Below the pieces are notes generated by a model. That model did not search any database and was not told the DNA's origin. It saw only the letters and a list, made by a program, of their open reading frames with translations. Positions 33,694 through 46,700 of a DNA stretch of 64,000 nucleotides are shown here, piece by piece. The first letter of the stretch is position 1, and each line of letters begins with the position of its first letter. The position numbers and the translations under genes were made by a program. The DNA lies in the NCBI GenBank assembly GCA_964351595.1, contig CAYGOT010000019.1, positions 5,610-69,609 on the forward strand. The letters are read 5' to 3'. The DNA is from UBA6059 sp964351595 (GTDB lineage: Bacteria; Bacteroidota; Bacteroidia; Cytophagales; Cyclobacteriaceae).

Positions 33694-34980
33694 TTAGTGG
33701 ATATGAGTCATAGCATTAGGAAGATAGACGCGGTAGCCGCCGGTAGCGAATGCGCGATCCTCAGGAATAGATCGGTCAAATCGCTTGACACCTTCCACCC
33801 AGGTCTCTTCGATATGGGTATAGACACTCAGCGGATCACCTGATAAGATGATAAAGTCGGCATCTTTACCCACTTCCAGGGAGCCGACGCGATCCTGGAG
33901 TTCCATCATTCTGGCACCTGCCAATGTCAAGGCTTCCAGGGCCTTGTCTTTGGACATACCCTCTCTTACTGCAAGGCCGGCCAACCTGATGAAGAGTCTT
34001 GAATCGGTAATCCAGTCGTCCGTATGAAAAGCCACATCTACACCTGCTCTGTCGAGAATAGACCCGTTCTGATGATAGTTGTTGATCATCTCCATCTTAC
34101 CACCCGGAGCATCAGGCATGATGATGGAAGCAGGCACGCCCGCTGCGGCTATTTCATCCGCTACCATCCACGCTTCACTCACGTGCTGTAGCACGAGCTT
34201 GAAGTTAAACTCCTTGGATAGTCTGATGGCGGTCATAATGTCATTTTGCTTGTGGGTATGGAAGTGGACGACTCGTCTTCCTTCGAGTATGTCGACCAGC
34301 CCTTCCATTCTGAGGTCTCTGGCCGGAAGCTTGGCTACATCGCCCTTGGCGGCAGCAACTTTGCGCTGGTACTCTTGCGCTTTGATGAACTCCTCACGTA
34401 CCATGGAAGCTGATTTGGCTCTTGTACCTGGAAAGTTAGGCGGACCTTGAAGTGAGTTGGTGCCGTTGGCCATCTTCATACCGCCACATACTTCGTTCTG
34501 TACATCGCCGCAGAAGGTAAGATCATCAATGGTCTTCCCCTCTCGCATTTTGATGTAGACGGTCTGACCGCTCATGAGGTGACCAGAGCCTGGCATGACG
34601 TTAAGGGTGGTGATACCTCCGGAAAGCGCACGCATGAAGCTGTCTGCTGTCGGCTCGATCGAGTCGATGATCCTAACCTCCGGGTGAATCGCTGCTGAAG
34701 CATCGCCTCCAAGATCTGTCACACCAAGGTGGGAGTGAGTGTCGACCATGCCGGGCATGATCTGCTTACCTGCCATGTCATGCACGACTGCATTTCCCGG
34801 TAGGGTGACATCAGTCGCAGCACCTATGGCGATGATCTTACCGTCTTGCACCACCAGGACACCATTCTCGATAGGGTCATCAGTGATGGGATAGATGAGG
34901 GCATTGGTAAAGGCGTGGGGTTGTTGCTGTGCGATTAAGTGTGTAGAACAGCAGAGGATGAGAAGTAGGGTTCTTAGCAT
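33694..34980 (-). CDS. Exported amidohydrolase (imidazolonepropionase-like)
   Basis: This 428-residue protein has a short signal peptide (MLRTLLLILCCSTHLIAQ) and the full metal-dependent hydrolase pattern: MVDTHSHLGV (His82, His84), VVHFHTHKQND, LVLQHVSEAW and VAFHTDDW with the catalytic Asp. The N- and C-terminal strands form the usual composite beta-sandwich (ENGVLVVQDGKIIAIG and VGSLEVGKDADFIILSGDP). It acts outside the cytoplasm, probably on a cyclic amide or dipeptide-type substrate; the exact reaction is unknown. It leads a three-gene operon with its degenerate paralogue and a GNAT acetyltransferase. Confidence 0.9.
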   Translation of the reverse strand: MLRTLLLILCCSTHLIAQQQPHAFTNALIYPITDDPIENGVLVVQDGKIIAIGAATDVTLPGNAVVHDMAGKQIMPGMVDTHSHLGVTDLGGDASAAIHPEVRIIDSIEPTADSFMRALSGGITTLNVMPGSGHLMSGQTVYIKMREGKTIDDLTFCGDVQNEVCGGMKMANGTNSLQGPPNFPGTRAKSASMVREEFIKAQEYQRKVAAAKGDVAKLPARDLRMEGLVDILEGRRVVHFHTHKQNDIMTAIRLSKEFNFKLVLQHVSEAWMVADEIAAAGVPASIIMPDAPGGKMEMINNYHQNGSILDRAGVDVAFHTDDWITDSRLFIRLAGLAVREGMSKDKALEALTLAGARMMELQDRVGSLEVGKDADFIILSGDPLSVYTHIEETWVEGVKRFDRSIPEDRAFATGGYRVYLPNAMTHIH

Positions 34981-35165
34981 GGTTATTTAAGATTGGGTAC
35001 GGTAGTCAAGTTAGTTAAGGTGCCCGAGTAATGATAGTCTGAGAATGTGGCTTTTGAAGAACGGTGCATGGACAGTTCTACTATTTCGCTCATATCAGCA
35101 GTCAGTAGCACCTACGGGTAAGCCCCGATATGGAGGATACCGAGCTATAAAATAGACGCTGGCCG

Positions 35166-35747
35166 CTAGAGCCGCAGCTCACTCAAGTTCAGCTCAAATC
35201 CCGGGAGCAACGGTGCTCCACTAAGTTGCTGATCAAACCCATTTATGGTACTAACCTGACCTGCCGAGTAGACGTACACCATTTCCTTTTCCGGATCGAT
35301 GAGCCAGCCAAGCTGACTGCCATTAGCCATCCATTCTTCCATCTTGGCCTGTTGGCTGGCGATGCGATCAGATACTGATTTGAGCTCAATGACAAACTCG
35401 GGCGTGAGTCTGGGGAACTTATCGAGTTCACTTTCGGGTATGCTTTTCAAAAGCTCATTGCTGACCCATGCCGCATCAGGATTGCGCATTGAACCATTGG
35501 GGAGATAAAAACCCGTATCCGAATCGACGACTCTTCCGAGTTCATATTTTTTGTTCCACAACCGAAGCTGAGTTATTATTTCAGCATTTCGATCTCCAGT
35601 ATTGAAAGTAGTAGGTGAGATAATGATGATTTCGCCGTTCGCATTTCGTTCAAACTTCGTGTCGCTGTTTTCCTGACAAAACAAGAAAAACTCATCATCA
35701 GACATTCGTTCTAAGACCTGGCCTTTTATGGTAATTGGAAACTGCAT
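35166..35747 (-). CDS. Uma2-family PD-(D/E)XK nuclease-like protein
   Basis: This 193-residue protein has the DUF820/Uma2 fold: N-terminal MSDDEFFLFCQENSDTKFER, the metal-binding Asp in MRNPDAAWVS, and PEFVIELKSVSDRIASQQAKMEEW with the E-x-K of the PD-(D/E)XK motif. LGWLIDPEKEMVYVY closes the core. Uma2 proteins are abundant in cyanobacteria and some Bacteroidota; a nuclease role is inferred from fold. It lies 34 nt downstream of the M20 peptidase gene on the same strand. A second Uma2 gene is at 53336. Confidence 0.9.
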   Translation of the reverse strand: MQFPITIKGQVLERMSDDEFFLFCQENSDTKFERNANGEIIIISPTTFNTGDRNAEIITQLRLWNKKYELGRVVDSDTGFYLPNGSMRNPDAAWVSNELLKSIPESELDKFPRLTPEFVIELKSVSDRIASQQAKMEEWMANGSQLGWLIDPEKEMVYVYSAGQVSTINGFDQQLSGAPLLPGFELNLSELRL

Positions 35748-35781
35748 AATCTAAATTTAATCGATTTGACGGAAATCATTA

Positions 35782-37077
35782 CTATCGCCCCAACCTGAAA
35801 AGTAGAATAGCAGCGCGCTTGCTTTGCAGTGGAAGAGCCGGAAGGTACCCCGTCTCACGAATGGTGTGATCATCAGCTCCAGCCATGCCCATGCCATCAA
35901 TACCCATCTCGATGTACTCAGAAGTGAAGCTGATATCCGCAGCTCCCGCATCACTAGGGTTGACTGGTGTGACAGGGTCAAGCCCTAGATCCTGACTGAC
36001 TTTGCTAAACTGTTCCAGCAGTGCATAATTGCCGTCGGTTGGAGCGAAGGGAGGATAGCCTTCCTTGAATGTGATGGTCGCGTCTGTTCCCGGTAGGTGA
36101 TCAGCCACTATGCGCTTCATGGTCTCTTGCGTCTTGGTGAGTTGCTCTGGTGTGAGGCATCTGATGTCACCCGTGATGGTTGCGTCCTTGGCGACTACAT
36201 TGTCTTTACCAAAGGCTGAGCCGGAGTTGCCATTACTATCGTAATTCACGGTAGTGCCACCTACGATTACGCCCGGGTTGAACGTCAAAAATTCCTCGGT
36301 GGATAGTTCCTCATAAAACTGATAGAGAATACGGCTCGCTTCGTAAATGGCTCCCGCACCTACGGAGGGTTTGAATATTTGGGAAGAATGAGCGGCATTG
36401 CCCGTCACCGTTACCTTCCAGCCCGATGAGCTTCGACGGGCGACATTAGCCGTGTAGGGATTGCCATCACCATTTTCAAAACCGAGTGCTATATCCGCCC
36501 ACTTAGCAGCTTCGACAAGCTCTTTTTTCGATTCCGATAGGGGAGAGCCGCTCAGCTCCTCATCACCGGTCATGACTACCGTAATGTTCATATCCTTGAG
36601 CAAACCCTGCGCATGAAGTGCGCGGAGCGACTGCAATATGATGATATCGCCACCTTTCATATCTGCTATGCCAGGGCCTTTGACCGTATTTTCGTCTACA
36701 GGAATCCATTCCTGATTGGGGCTATCAGGCTCGAATACAGTATCCAGATGGCCGATCATAAGTATCTTTTTCCCCTTGCCGCCTTCAATCTTGGCAACCA
36801 GGTGCCCGGCTCTATCGAATGACGAACCGTCTGCCCAGCGTACCTCCATGCCCAGCTCGGCAAACAGCGGCATCAGCACATCACCAACGGCACGTACCCC
36901 TTCGAAATTCATAGTACCACTATTCATATTGACGAGCTGCTTGAGTAGTGCTATCGCCTCTTCATTTTGTTCGTCGATGTATTTGACCAGTTTTTTCTCC
37001 TTACCAGAAAGCTGGCCGAATGATGGCAGGCTACTGATCAATAAGAGTGAGGCGATGATTGAAAACAGAACTTTCAT
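35782..37077 (-). CDS. Exported M20-family metallopeptidase (carboxypeptidase G2-like)
   Basis: This 431-residue protein has a signal peptide (1-21, ending PSFGQ) and the M20 zinc-peptidase pattern: MIGHLDTVFE (His110, Asp112), GPGIADMKGG (bridging Asp139), TGDEELSG (catalytic Glu173 and zinc-binding Glu174) and a C-terminal His in GADDHTIRE. The insertion with GWKVTVTGNAAHSS is the dimerisation domain. The carboxypeptidase G2/glutamate carboxypeptidase subgroup removes C-terminal Glu or similar residues; here it would act in the periplasm. Uma2 follows it. Confidence 0.93.
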   Translation of the reverse strand: MKVLFSIIASLLLISSLPSFGQLSGKEKKLVKYIDEQNEEAIALLKQLVNMNSGTMNFEGVRAVGDVLMPLFAELGMEVRWADGSSFDRAGHLVAKIEGGKGKKILMIGHLDTVFEPDSPNQEWIPVDENTVKGPGIADMKGGDIIILQSLRALHAQGLLKDMNITVVMTGDEELSGSPLSESKKELVEAAKWADIALGFENGDGNPYTANVARRSSSGWKVTVTGNAAHSSQIFKPSVGAGAIYEASRILYQFYEELSTEEFLTFNPGVIVGGTTVNYDSNGNSGSAFGKDNVVAKDATITGDIRCLTPEQLTKTQETMKRIVADHLPGTDATITFKEGYPPFAPTDGNYALLEQFSKVSQDLGLDPVTPVNPSDAGAADISFTSEYIEMGIDGMGMAGADDHTIRETGYLPALPLQSKRAAILLFRLGR

Positions 37078-37297
37078 AATGCGGCGTTTAGATATGGATA
37101 CAATGATAGCTTTTGTACTGGATTTGAGGAAGACTATTGGTCATAGAGCATAGATCGGTAGAGCTATGCTTTTTGTTCATCTAAGTTATATCCATGTTTA
37201 TCGAATTTTACTACAATTTAATTCTGTACAGCGGTTTGATGTCTTTTTATAATGTAACTTCATCTCATTATTTTACTACTAAAGGCTCAGCTAGCTT

Positions 37298-37441
37298 ATG
37301 GAACTAATTAGAAAAGTGTTATTCGTCGCAATGTTATCAGCTTGGGGATATTACGCATTCTCAATCTCAGATTTGCAACCAGTAAAGTCTCAAGAACCAC
37401 TATCCGACCTTTCGGAAGGGCTCGATTATCAAGAGGCTTAG
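37298..37441 (+). CDS. Possible small membrane or secreted peptide (47 aa) with its own terminator
   Basis: This short frame encodes MELIRKVLFVAMLSAWGYYA and then a polar stretch (SISDLQPVKSQEPLSDLSEG). The N-terminal basic residues plus hydrophobic core look like a signal or single membrane anchor. A GC-rich hairpin followed by seven Ts begins 27 bp after its stop, which is just where a terminator for a short transcript is expected. Nothing else in the surrounding 700 bp codes for protein. Confidence 0.45.
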   Translation: MELIRKVLFVAMLSAWGYYAFSISDLQPVKSQEPLSDLSEGLDYQEA

Positions 37442-37791
37442 AACAAGATTTTCAGGGTATGAATTTGAACCTCGGCACTGGTCGGGGTTTTTTTATGTCT
37501 CTTTCTGAAGCAGAAAGGCTGGTCTATATATTGTAAGGCCCGTTCTCTCAGACCATTTGGTTTCCCAGTTTTACGTTTTGCCGAATAGATGAGCAACTCA
37601 AAAATTAGTTGAGAACAACTATTTGTCCGTTAATGAGCCTTTCCTGTGACTGAGCAGACTCTGAATAGCTCCAAATTCTAATCGACGATTCTATTGAGTT
37701 CGTCGACATATCAGCGGCAACTGTCTAGTTGATCTTTTTGAGTTAAACGCTAGTATTAATTTCCTGCTTTGATAATGAATCAACCAGTTAT
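37442..37791. other. 350-bp gap before the giant surface-protein gene
   Basis: It holds the terminator at 37468-37494 and a second small inverted repeat just after it (CTTTCTG/CAGAAAG), then AT-rich DNA leading to the start at 37792. No gene was seen; the promoter of the T9SS cassette is probably in 37560-37790, but I could not fix a convincing -33/-7 pair. Confidence 0.6.
37468..37494 (+). terminator. Intrinsic terminator after the small peptide gene
   Basis: The arms AACCTCG (37468-37474) and CGGGGTT (37483-37489) pair over 7 bp, one pair being G-T, and are followed by a T-run to 37494. Confidence 0.75.
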
Positions 37792-40700
37792 ATGAAACAG
37801 GAAAATATCCTCTCTTTGTGCGGCAAGGGTTTGCTTTTTGGCGGCTTATTGTTGTTGTCATTTATATCATCTTCTTTAAAGAACGTTTCAAAAGAGCCTC
37901 GCAGCGAAAGCTATAATCGTGTTTCATCCATCGATAGCAAAGAGACTGAAGGCAAAACTAAAAGCCCATTGGAGGTAGCCAGGTTCTCACCATTGGCTCC
38001 CATAATGGTTGAAATATGCAACAATGGGATTGATGACGATGGAGATGGGTTGATTGATTGCTTCGATGGAGATTGCTTCTCAGATGGTACAGCATGTCCG
38101 GCTTTTGAATTTAGCAGTTTATGCAGTCCCACAGGTGGCAAACGAGCTTCTTTGATTTCTACAGCTACCGCCTATCGAGCAGAGGGCACAGCAACTGCGG
38201 CAACCTTCACTATTCCGGTAGGTGCTACCCGTGCTCTTGTCTATCTGTCCAGTGCTGATGGTCAGACTGGCTCGGGTCAAAGTCCCGAAGATACAGATGA
38301 AGACTTTATCAATGCTGGCGCTGTACTTGATCTAATAAATGCTACCTCAGCTGGTTATCTCAACTATGCAAAGAATACGAACACTGATGGTAGCGGTACC
38401 CAGGTATTTGGATGGGAGGATGTTGACTTTGGCGATAAAGTATCCACAGGTGCCGGAGTGGGACATGATGTGAGCCCGTCATTGACGGACCTTACATTTT
38501 CGGTCGTCGGATCGACACTCACCATTACTGAGGATGATACTGATGTGCACAGCTCGTTTGTTGTGGAATTTACCTCTGCTACCGTCGAGTCCATGATCTC
38601 CACAGGCTTTGAAACCGTATTTTTAGACAATGGCACTGCTGCGGCTAATCGTGAGTCTTCAGTAGCTATTCCTGCTAATACGGAGGTCATTTTCCTTACT
38701 GGAAAAGGTGTAGGCGCAATTCAGGGACCCTCTGGTTCTCCAGGCGGAGGTGATGAAGGCTTCTCCAATATCAGATTTACCATGGATTTGTCCGCTGGAT
38801 CGGATGGCCTGCTTGATGGGTTCGTCACTGTCGCAAATGGAGGTGACTCCAAGTTCCATTCGACCTATGTAGTTACAGATCACGACCTGGCGAGTACTAG
38901 TTCCTTTATAACAGGATCGACGGTCTCTGGTGACATTTTGACTAAAGAGACTGCCACGGGTGGCGATGGTGATGTCGGGCTGTTTGACCCTAAAGTCTAT
39001 ATATCCGGAGGTAACCTGATCATCGAAAGAGACAATGGGTATGCTGAAGACTTTGAAGACGTTTATACCATTGAGTTCTTTCGTAGGATTACTGAGCCCA
39101 TGGCCGCTGAGTTCATTGACTCTGAGATACTCTTCATGGCTGAAGGTACCGGTAGCACCGGGTCTGTAGATGCGAGTGACATACTCTCGGGCGGTACGGT
39201 GCGAGAGTTCACCATTCCAGCGGGTTCTGAATTTGCCTTTTTCAACATGGCAGGTAATGCTAATAACTCCAATAACGAGGCTAACGAAAATCCAGCCGCG
39301 GCTTATGCGGTGATCGACCTGACCTCCGAGTCTGCCAACGGCTATTATTTTCAACAGGTAGGACATAGCGGTAGCAGACGTGATCATAATGTTGCCTTCA
39401 AAGATCTGCTTCTTGACTATTCCAGTGCTGTGGCTAATGGTATCGGGCAAAAGGCCTCTAATGACTATGATATGGCGTTTGAGCTTTCTACTGGTAAGGA
39501 TAAGCTGTCAGTGATGATCAGCTCCGATCTGGTGCCCGGTGAGTATCAATATGTGTTGTCTATGGACTTTTTTGGCTCTAAGCCGGACCTTGCCTCATCA
39601 GCCACTAAGATAGATTTTACAAAAGGAGCTACTTGTAAAGAGCTTGATGTCAACCTTGAGCTTTGTAACCCAGGTGCTGGCAAGAGCCCCGAGGGCATGC
39701 CTATTTCCTTTTATGATGCCGATCCTACTGTGGATCCGGCGGCTGTCTTGTTGGCTACTCAGTCATTCAGCAATGTGATTGACGTAGGAACGTGTGCTTC
39801 CTTCACTTTTACACTTGACCTGAGCGCCTATGATAACATAGACTTCCCGATGACTATCGTAATCAATGATGATGGCAGCTTCGTGCCAGGAGGGGAGGGC
39901 AATGCCGTTGGTACCACATTTACGTTAGCTGATCTGGAGACACAGGACAGTGACTTCACAGAGTGCGACTACTCTAATAACAAGGTCATTCAAAACACCA
40001 ATGTCAATAATTGCCCTATCTCTGATAATGACGGAGACGACAGCTCCGGAGCTACAGGGTTTGATTATCTGACCTATTTTGCGGCATCCTCTGCACCAGT
40101 CGATATTACAGATACTGATCTGGATATAGTTGATCTGGACGACTCAGATATTCACTCTGCGACTATCACATTGACCAACAGACCCGATGGCACTGATGAG
40201 ATGCTATCCCTTTCTGGAGGACTTCCTAGCGGAATAAGCCTGACAAGCTATGTTCCTGGAACTGGAGTGCTGGTGCTCAGCGGACAAAGGCCCGTTTCAG
40301 ACTATGTGACAGCATTGCGGCTACTCCAGTATCAAAATGTAAATGCCACGCCAGACATAACCGATAGGGAAATCACCTTCGTACTCAATGACGGAGAAGA
40401 AGATGGGCCACCTTCTATGACTACCGTCAAAATCCTCACTACCCCTGAGATCGATGTGACGGGTAGTGGTGTGGCTATCGCCAATGGCGATGCTTCTCCT
40501 GCCACCGCAGACGGTACTGATTTTGGTACGATCAATTCGTCAGGTACTGTGACGCGGACGTTTACGATCACCAATGTCGGAACGGGTACGATCAATCTGG
40601 GGGGAGCTACCTCGGTGACGCTTTCCGGTGCTCCGGAGTTTTCTGTGGTAACGCAACCCGCAGGTACAACTATCAACAGCGGCAACTCATTGACTTTTGT

Positions 40701-43700
40701 CATAGAGTTTGATCCGACTTCTGACAACACCTATATGGCGACCGTTTCAATTGCCAATGACGATAGCGATGAAAACCCATATGAGTTTGACATTATCGGT
40801 ACGGCAGGTGATGTCGAGATCTGCGATAATGGTATCGATGATGACGGTGATGGTCTCATCGACTGCTTTGACCCTGATTGTACCGGGTCTACGAATTGTG
40901 GAGGCTTTTACTTCAACCAGCCAGTTCCAACATGTATTGGCGACTTTACACGAATAGGAGATTTTGAATTGGAGGAGGATTTTAGAACTGATAAGGATAA
41001 TTATCCCGTTGATCAGCGGAGCGGGGTTTTTGTTGGTGATCTGGATCGGGACGGCATCTCTGAATTGGTAGGTAAGAACCCGGGAGACAATGGAGTCGGC
41101 TCAGCTATTCAAATTTTCAATGGCAATGATGGGTCATTGAAGAGATCCATTTCACTTCCGGCAAAAAATCACTCATATAGTCAGGTAGCCATAGGAAATG
41201 TCGATGATGATAATACTGGAGACATTTTCATTGTCTTAAACAATAGTAGGGTTTATCGATATGATATTTCAGGTACCCAGGTTTGGCAGTCGGCGGTATT
41301 AAATGGGAGCAATATGTTTCATGCCTCACCTCATTTGGCGGATTTTGATGAAGACGGCACACCTGAGGTATATGTGGGAGTTAGCATACTGGCTGCCAGC
41401 GATGGTACGGTGCTAGTGAACAGCGATAATGATGCGCTAAGTTCAGGAAATGTAGGATCGGATGGAGATAGGCTTCCTATTGCTTTTGATGTCTTCGAAA
41501 ATGGTGATGCTTTGCCACCAAGTCACCCCTCTGCACCAGGTGTTTTTGGAGCCGAAGCGGATGGCCTTGAATTGATTGCCGGGGATAAGGTATACACGGT
41601 TGATTTGGCTGGCGGTACACTTGCTGTGGCGGCACAGATTACGGCCGGTGATATCACCGGCAAAAGTGGCGGTGATCACATGGATGGGTTCACCAGTATT
41701 GCTGACATGGATGGTGATGATAAGGTAGATATCATCGTTGTGTCTGCAGGTCATGTCTATGCATGGAATCCCAGGACTGAATCTCAGTTGGGTTATATAA
41801 ACCTTACCGGCACAAGTAATGGTGGCAGAGCCAATGTCGGTGACTTTGATAATGACGGACAGGTAGAGATAGGAGTTGCTGGAAGAAACTATTATTTCAT
41901 GCTTGAGTATGATGCCGGAGGTGAATTTCAGATAGGATGGCTGAAAGGAGACGGTACTGCTGGAGGGGGTATTGATGACGGCTCGCAGAGAACAGGTAGC
42001 ACACTTTTCGACTTTGAAGGGGATGGACGAAATGAAGTAGTCTACAGTGAAGAAGAAAAACTGTTCATTTTTGATGGTGTCACAGGTGATATACTGGCTT
42101 CAGTGACTTCTCAGTCCGGCACACGGACGGACTATCCGTTGGTAGCTGATGTGAATGCAGATGGCCAGTCCGAAATAATTGTAACGGCCCAAGATCGTAA
42201 CGGTCCAAGCAATTCGGAGAAAGGATATATCACTGTATATAAGTCGGCCAAAAACCCATGGGTAGGCTCTCGCGAAACATGGAACCAGCACGGTTATTAT
42301 GTCACCAATATTAACAATGACCTAACCATTCCTCAGCAAGTTCAAAATCCATTGTTAATAGAATTTGATAGGACAATTGGAGGTCAGGTGTCCGGTGCAT
42401 TCAACGGGTTTTTGATACAGACGACTTTCCTGACAGCCACCGGAGTTCCTACTTTGGCCGCTGCAGATGCTTTGGCCACCATCACCGACCTTACTGTAGA
42501 CACGGACGGTATATACACTGTGACTTACGATTTGGATAATAATGCGTCTGCTTCACTGCCAATACCCGCAGGTATGTATATCTCTTTTTGGAATGGAGAC
42601 CCTGATGCCGGTGGCGTATTAATAGGAACAGATAATGCTACGACGAATATTGATCCTGGCGATGGAATTACAGGACTGACTTTCGAATTTTCCGGAATAG
42701 GGGCAGTAAATAATGTGTACGTTGTGGCTAATAATTCAGGTGTTCGAACTGGTACCAGCACTACTCTATCAGCACCAGGAGATTACATCATAGCCGAATG
42801 TGATTACAATAACAACGCTCTGTTTTTGCCCGCGCCAGTCAACGTGGCTCCTCAAGTTGATTTGAATGGAAGCGATGAGCTAGGCTTTGATCATGAAACT
42901 ACTTTCATCGAGGATGGCGGGCCTATTGAGTTGTCTCAGAGCACAGAAGCATTAGTGCTGGATGGGGATGCTAGTGATATCAAGGGGGCTACTGTTACCC
43001 TCACAAACCTACCAGATGGCACGGATGAAGTACTTGCCGTGACAGTTGGAGCAACAGGAATAGTGGCTATATACGACAGTGGTACGGGCATCCTTACGCT
43101 GACAGGAACTACAACACTGGCTAATTATCAGCAGGTACTCCGAACTTTGACTTATGACAATGCTGATGATGATCCTGATGATACAGATCGTATCATTGAA
43201 GTAAAAGTGACCGATGATAGCGATAAAGAGAGCAATACAGCCATCGCTACCGTGAATGTCACCCCAGTCAACGATCCACCAGTGGCGGATGACAAGACGC
43301 TGACGACTGCAGAGGACACTCCACTGTTAATCCAGACGGGCGACTTTGGCTACAACGATCCAGACACTGACCCTTTGGATAAAGTGACGATTGCTACCTT
43401 ACCAGGCAAGGGCACGCTGTTTTATGACATCAACAATAATCAGAGCTACGATGCAGGCGAAGAGCTGGCAGCCACAGACGAGATAACTAAGGCCAACCTG
43501 GACAAGGATAGCCTGTACTATGTGCCAGTGGCAGATGAATTTGGAGACCCCTATACCACTTTCACCTTCACAGTNNNNNNNNNNNNNNNNNNNNNNNNNN
43601 NNNNNNNNNNNNNNNNNNNNNNNNNNNNNNNNNNNNNNNNNNNNNNNNNNNNNNNNNNNNNNNNNNNNNNNNNNGGTTAAAGTTCCTTCCCGATGCAGAT

Positions 43701-46700
43701 GAGAACGGTAGCCCTTATGCTGACTTTGACTTCAATGTGAATGATGGCACGGACGATGCAGCAGCAGACAACACGATTACCTTCAATGTCACCCCGGTAA
43801 ACGATCCTCCGACAGCTGCAGACAAGACGTTAACGACCCTCGAGGATACGCCCATAGTGATCGCTACGACAGACTTAGGTTATAGTGATATAGAGAATGA
43901 CCCATTGGACAAGATCGAGATCACTTTGCTACCCACGGCAGGCACCCTGTTCGTAGATACAGATGGTGATGGAGTAGTCGATACAGGCGAGGAAGTATCC
44001 CTGAATGATGACATCAGCAAAGCCGACCTTGATGCAGGCAGGTTAAAGTTCCTTCCCGATGCAGATGAGAACGGTAGCCCTTATGCTGACTTTGACTTCA
44101 ATGTGAATGATGGCACTGAGGATGCAGCGGCAGACAATACGATTACCTTCAATGTCACTCCGGTAAACGATCCTCCGACAGCTGCTGACAAGACGCTGAC
44201 CACACCGGAAGATACACGCATTGCGGTAGTGACAGCAGACTTTGGCTATAGTGATTTGGAGGGTGATCCTTTGACAGAAATCACGATTGGAACCATAGCA
44301 GGTAGAGGTGTTTTCTTCCTTGATGCAGATGATGATAATGTGGCTGATACAGATGAAGTCATGTCTGCCAGTGATGTCATTGCGGTAGCGGAATTGGATG
44401 CGGGCAGGCTGAAGTTCAGACCGGAAGCCAACGAAAATGGTAGTGACTATGCGTCATTTACCTTCAAGGTGAGTGACGGTATCGACGCTGCGATTTCGGA
44501 AAATGTGATCACTATTGATGTCACGCCGGTCAATGATAGGCCTTTTTGCGATGATGAGATATTGACCACTTCCGAGGACACTCCACTCGTGATCCAAACT
44601 GACGATTTTGACTACAGCGACCCTGAGGGGAACCTATTAGCTGAGATCGTGATCGTTAACCTTCCAGATGATGGCGTCCTTTTCCTCGATGAAAATGAGA
44701 ATGGAATACTTGATGAAGGAGAGGAGATTCGTCGAAATGATAGGATCAGCAAGCGTGATCTTGATGATGGCCAACTAACATTTGTGCCGGCACCTGATGA
44801 TACCGGTAGTCCTTATACCGACTTCAGATTCAGAGTGAGCGATGGGTCCGCTGAGAGTGCAGCCACTTACACAATCACCATCAATGTCACACCGGTCAAT
44901 GATTCACCGGCAGTAGAGGATGACGACTACACCATTGACGAGGACACCCAACTTGAAGGTAATGTTCTCGACAATGATAATGATATCGAAGGGACGCTTA
45001 CCGTTTCTGAAACGCCGATCAGCGGTCCTGAGCATGGTCAGCTTACACTTAATCCCGACGGTACATTCACCTACCTACCGGAAGAAGATTTCGTTGGTGA
45101 GGATACTTTTGTTTATCAAGCTTGCGATAGTGGTGATCCGGTGGTTTGTCTGGAAGCGACCGTGACGATTACGGTAGAAGAGAATAGATCGATTGACATT
45201 GCGGTAGAGGAGGTATGTATCCGAGACACACCATATGTGCAATACGAGATCACAGCAGTTGGCTTTACGCCAGATCAGGGTGCAACCATCACATGGAGAA
45301 AGATGGATGGGGAAGTAGCCGAGCAGCTGGTTGATCAACCATTGACAGGATCCCTGCTGTGGCCGGGAGCTGAAGTGGATGCAGATGGCAATCCTATAGC
45401 ATGGCCGGGATGGTTATTTGAAAACGGCATGTGGATTCAACTCAACGATGGCTTGCGTCCGGAGATGACGTTGGAGGTGAGTATCAATCCTGAGAATAGC
45501 GTAATAGTATCCTATCCTCCTGCGACACCCGCCTGTAATGCTAACCCGCGCAACAGGCCTGTAGCCCATGATGACGGTACGAGCATCGGTGGCGGAGAGA
45601 CGGCCGAGATTCCACTTCCTGTCAATGATGTACCCGGCGACAGTCCGCTTGATCCGGGCACCATCATATTGATCGACCCTGGTGACCCTGGCAATGTCGG
45701 AGACAAGGACACCCCACTGACGATACCCGGAGAGGGAACTTATACTGTCGATGAGGAGGGCACATTGACTTTCGTACCCGAAAATGGATTTGGGGGCACT
45801 TCGACCATCGAGTATACAATAGCCGATGAAGATGGCGAGCGATCTGACCCTGCGACTGTGGTCATTGAAGTGGGAGGTCAGATTGGCCCTACCGCCGATG
45901 ACTTTACGATAGAGGTGAGCACAATTGATGGCACGACCAGTACGGTCATACCTCATATATTCGATCCGAGTGGCGGGCCGGTTACACTTACTAAGCTCAG
46001 CGACCCGACAGCAGGTACGCTGGTATTTAACCCAGACGGTACGTTTACCTATGCTCATCCTCCGGGCTTTGAAGGTACGCTTGAGTTCGTCTATGAAGTT
46101 TGCGATAGCGGTAGCCCAATCGTCTGTGACCAGGGTACGGTGACAATCGTCGTATTGCCAATGGATACGGATGAAGACAGTTTGCTTGACTCCTTCGAGG
46201 TGGATGATCCGGATGATCCAAAAGACTCTGATGAAGATGGCACGCCAGATTACCTTGATCCTGATGATGATGGTGACATGGTACCGACCATAGATGAGAA
46301 CTATGATGGGGATGATGATGTCACCAATCAGGATTCGGATGGAGACGGTACACCTGACTACCTCGATGTGGACGATGATGGTGATACAATCTTGACTGAG
46401 GACGAGGATATTGACTTTGACAGTGACCCACAAAACGATGATGTGGACAATGACAATACCCCCAACTACCTTGATATAGACAGTGATGGAGATGGCATTC
46501 CTGATGAGTATGAAGGACTGATCGATACTGATGGTGATGGCACACCTGATTTTGCAGACCTGGATAGTGATAATGATGGCGTCCCTGACATAGATGAGGT
46601 CACTTCGGACAATCCTCTTGATGATGACTGTGATGGCGATGGTATCCCTGACTTCCGAGATCCATTCAGCTGTGATGAGTTTCCCGTCAATCAGGTGATG

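Noticed and set aside
38659..46433. Long minus-strand frames antisense to the giant surface-protein gene
   Set aside because: They follow from the Asp/Gly/Thr-rich composition of the sense gene and have no family resemblance or start signals.
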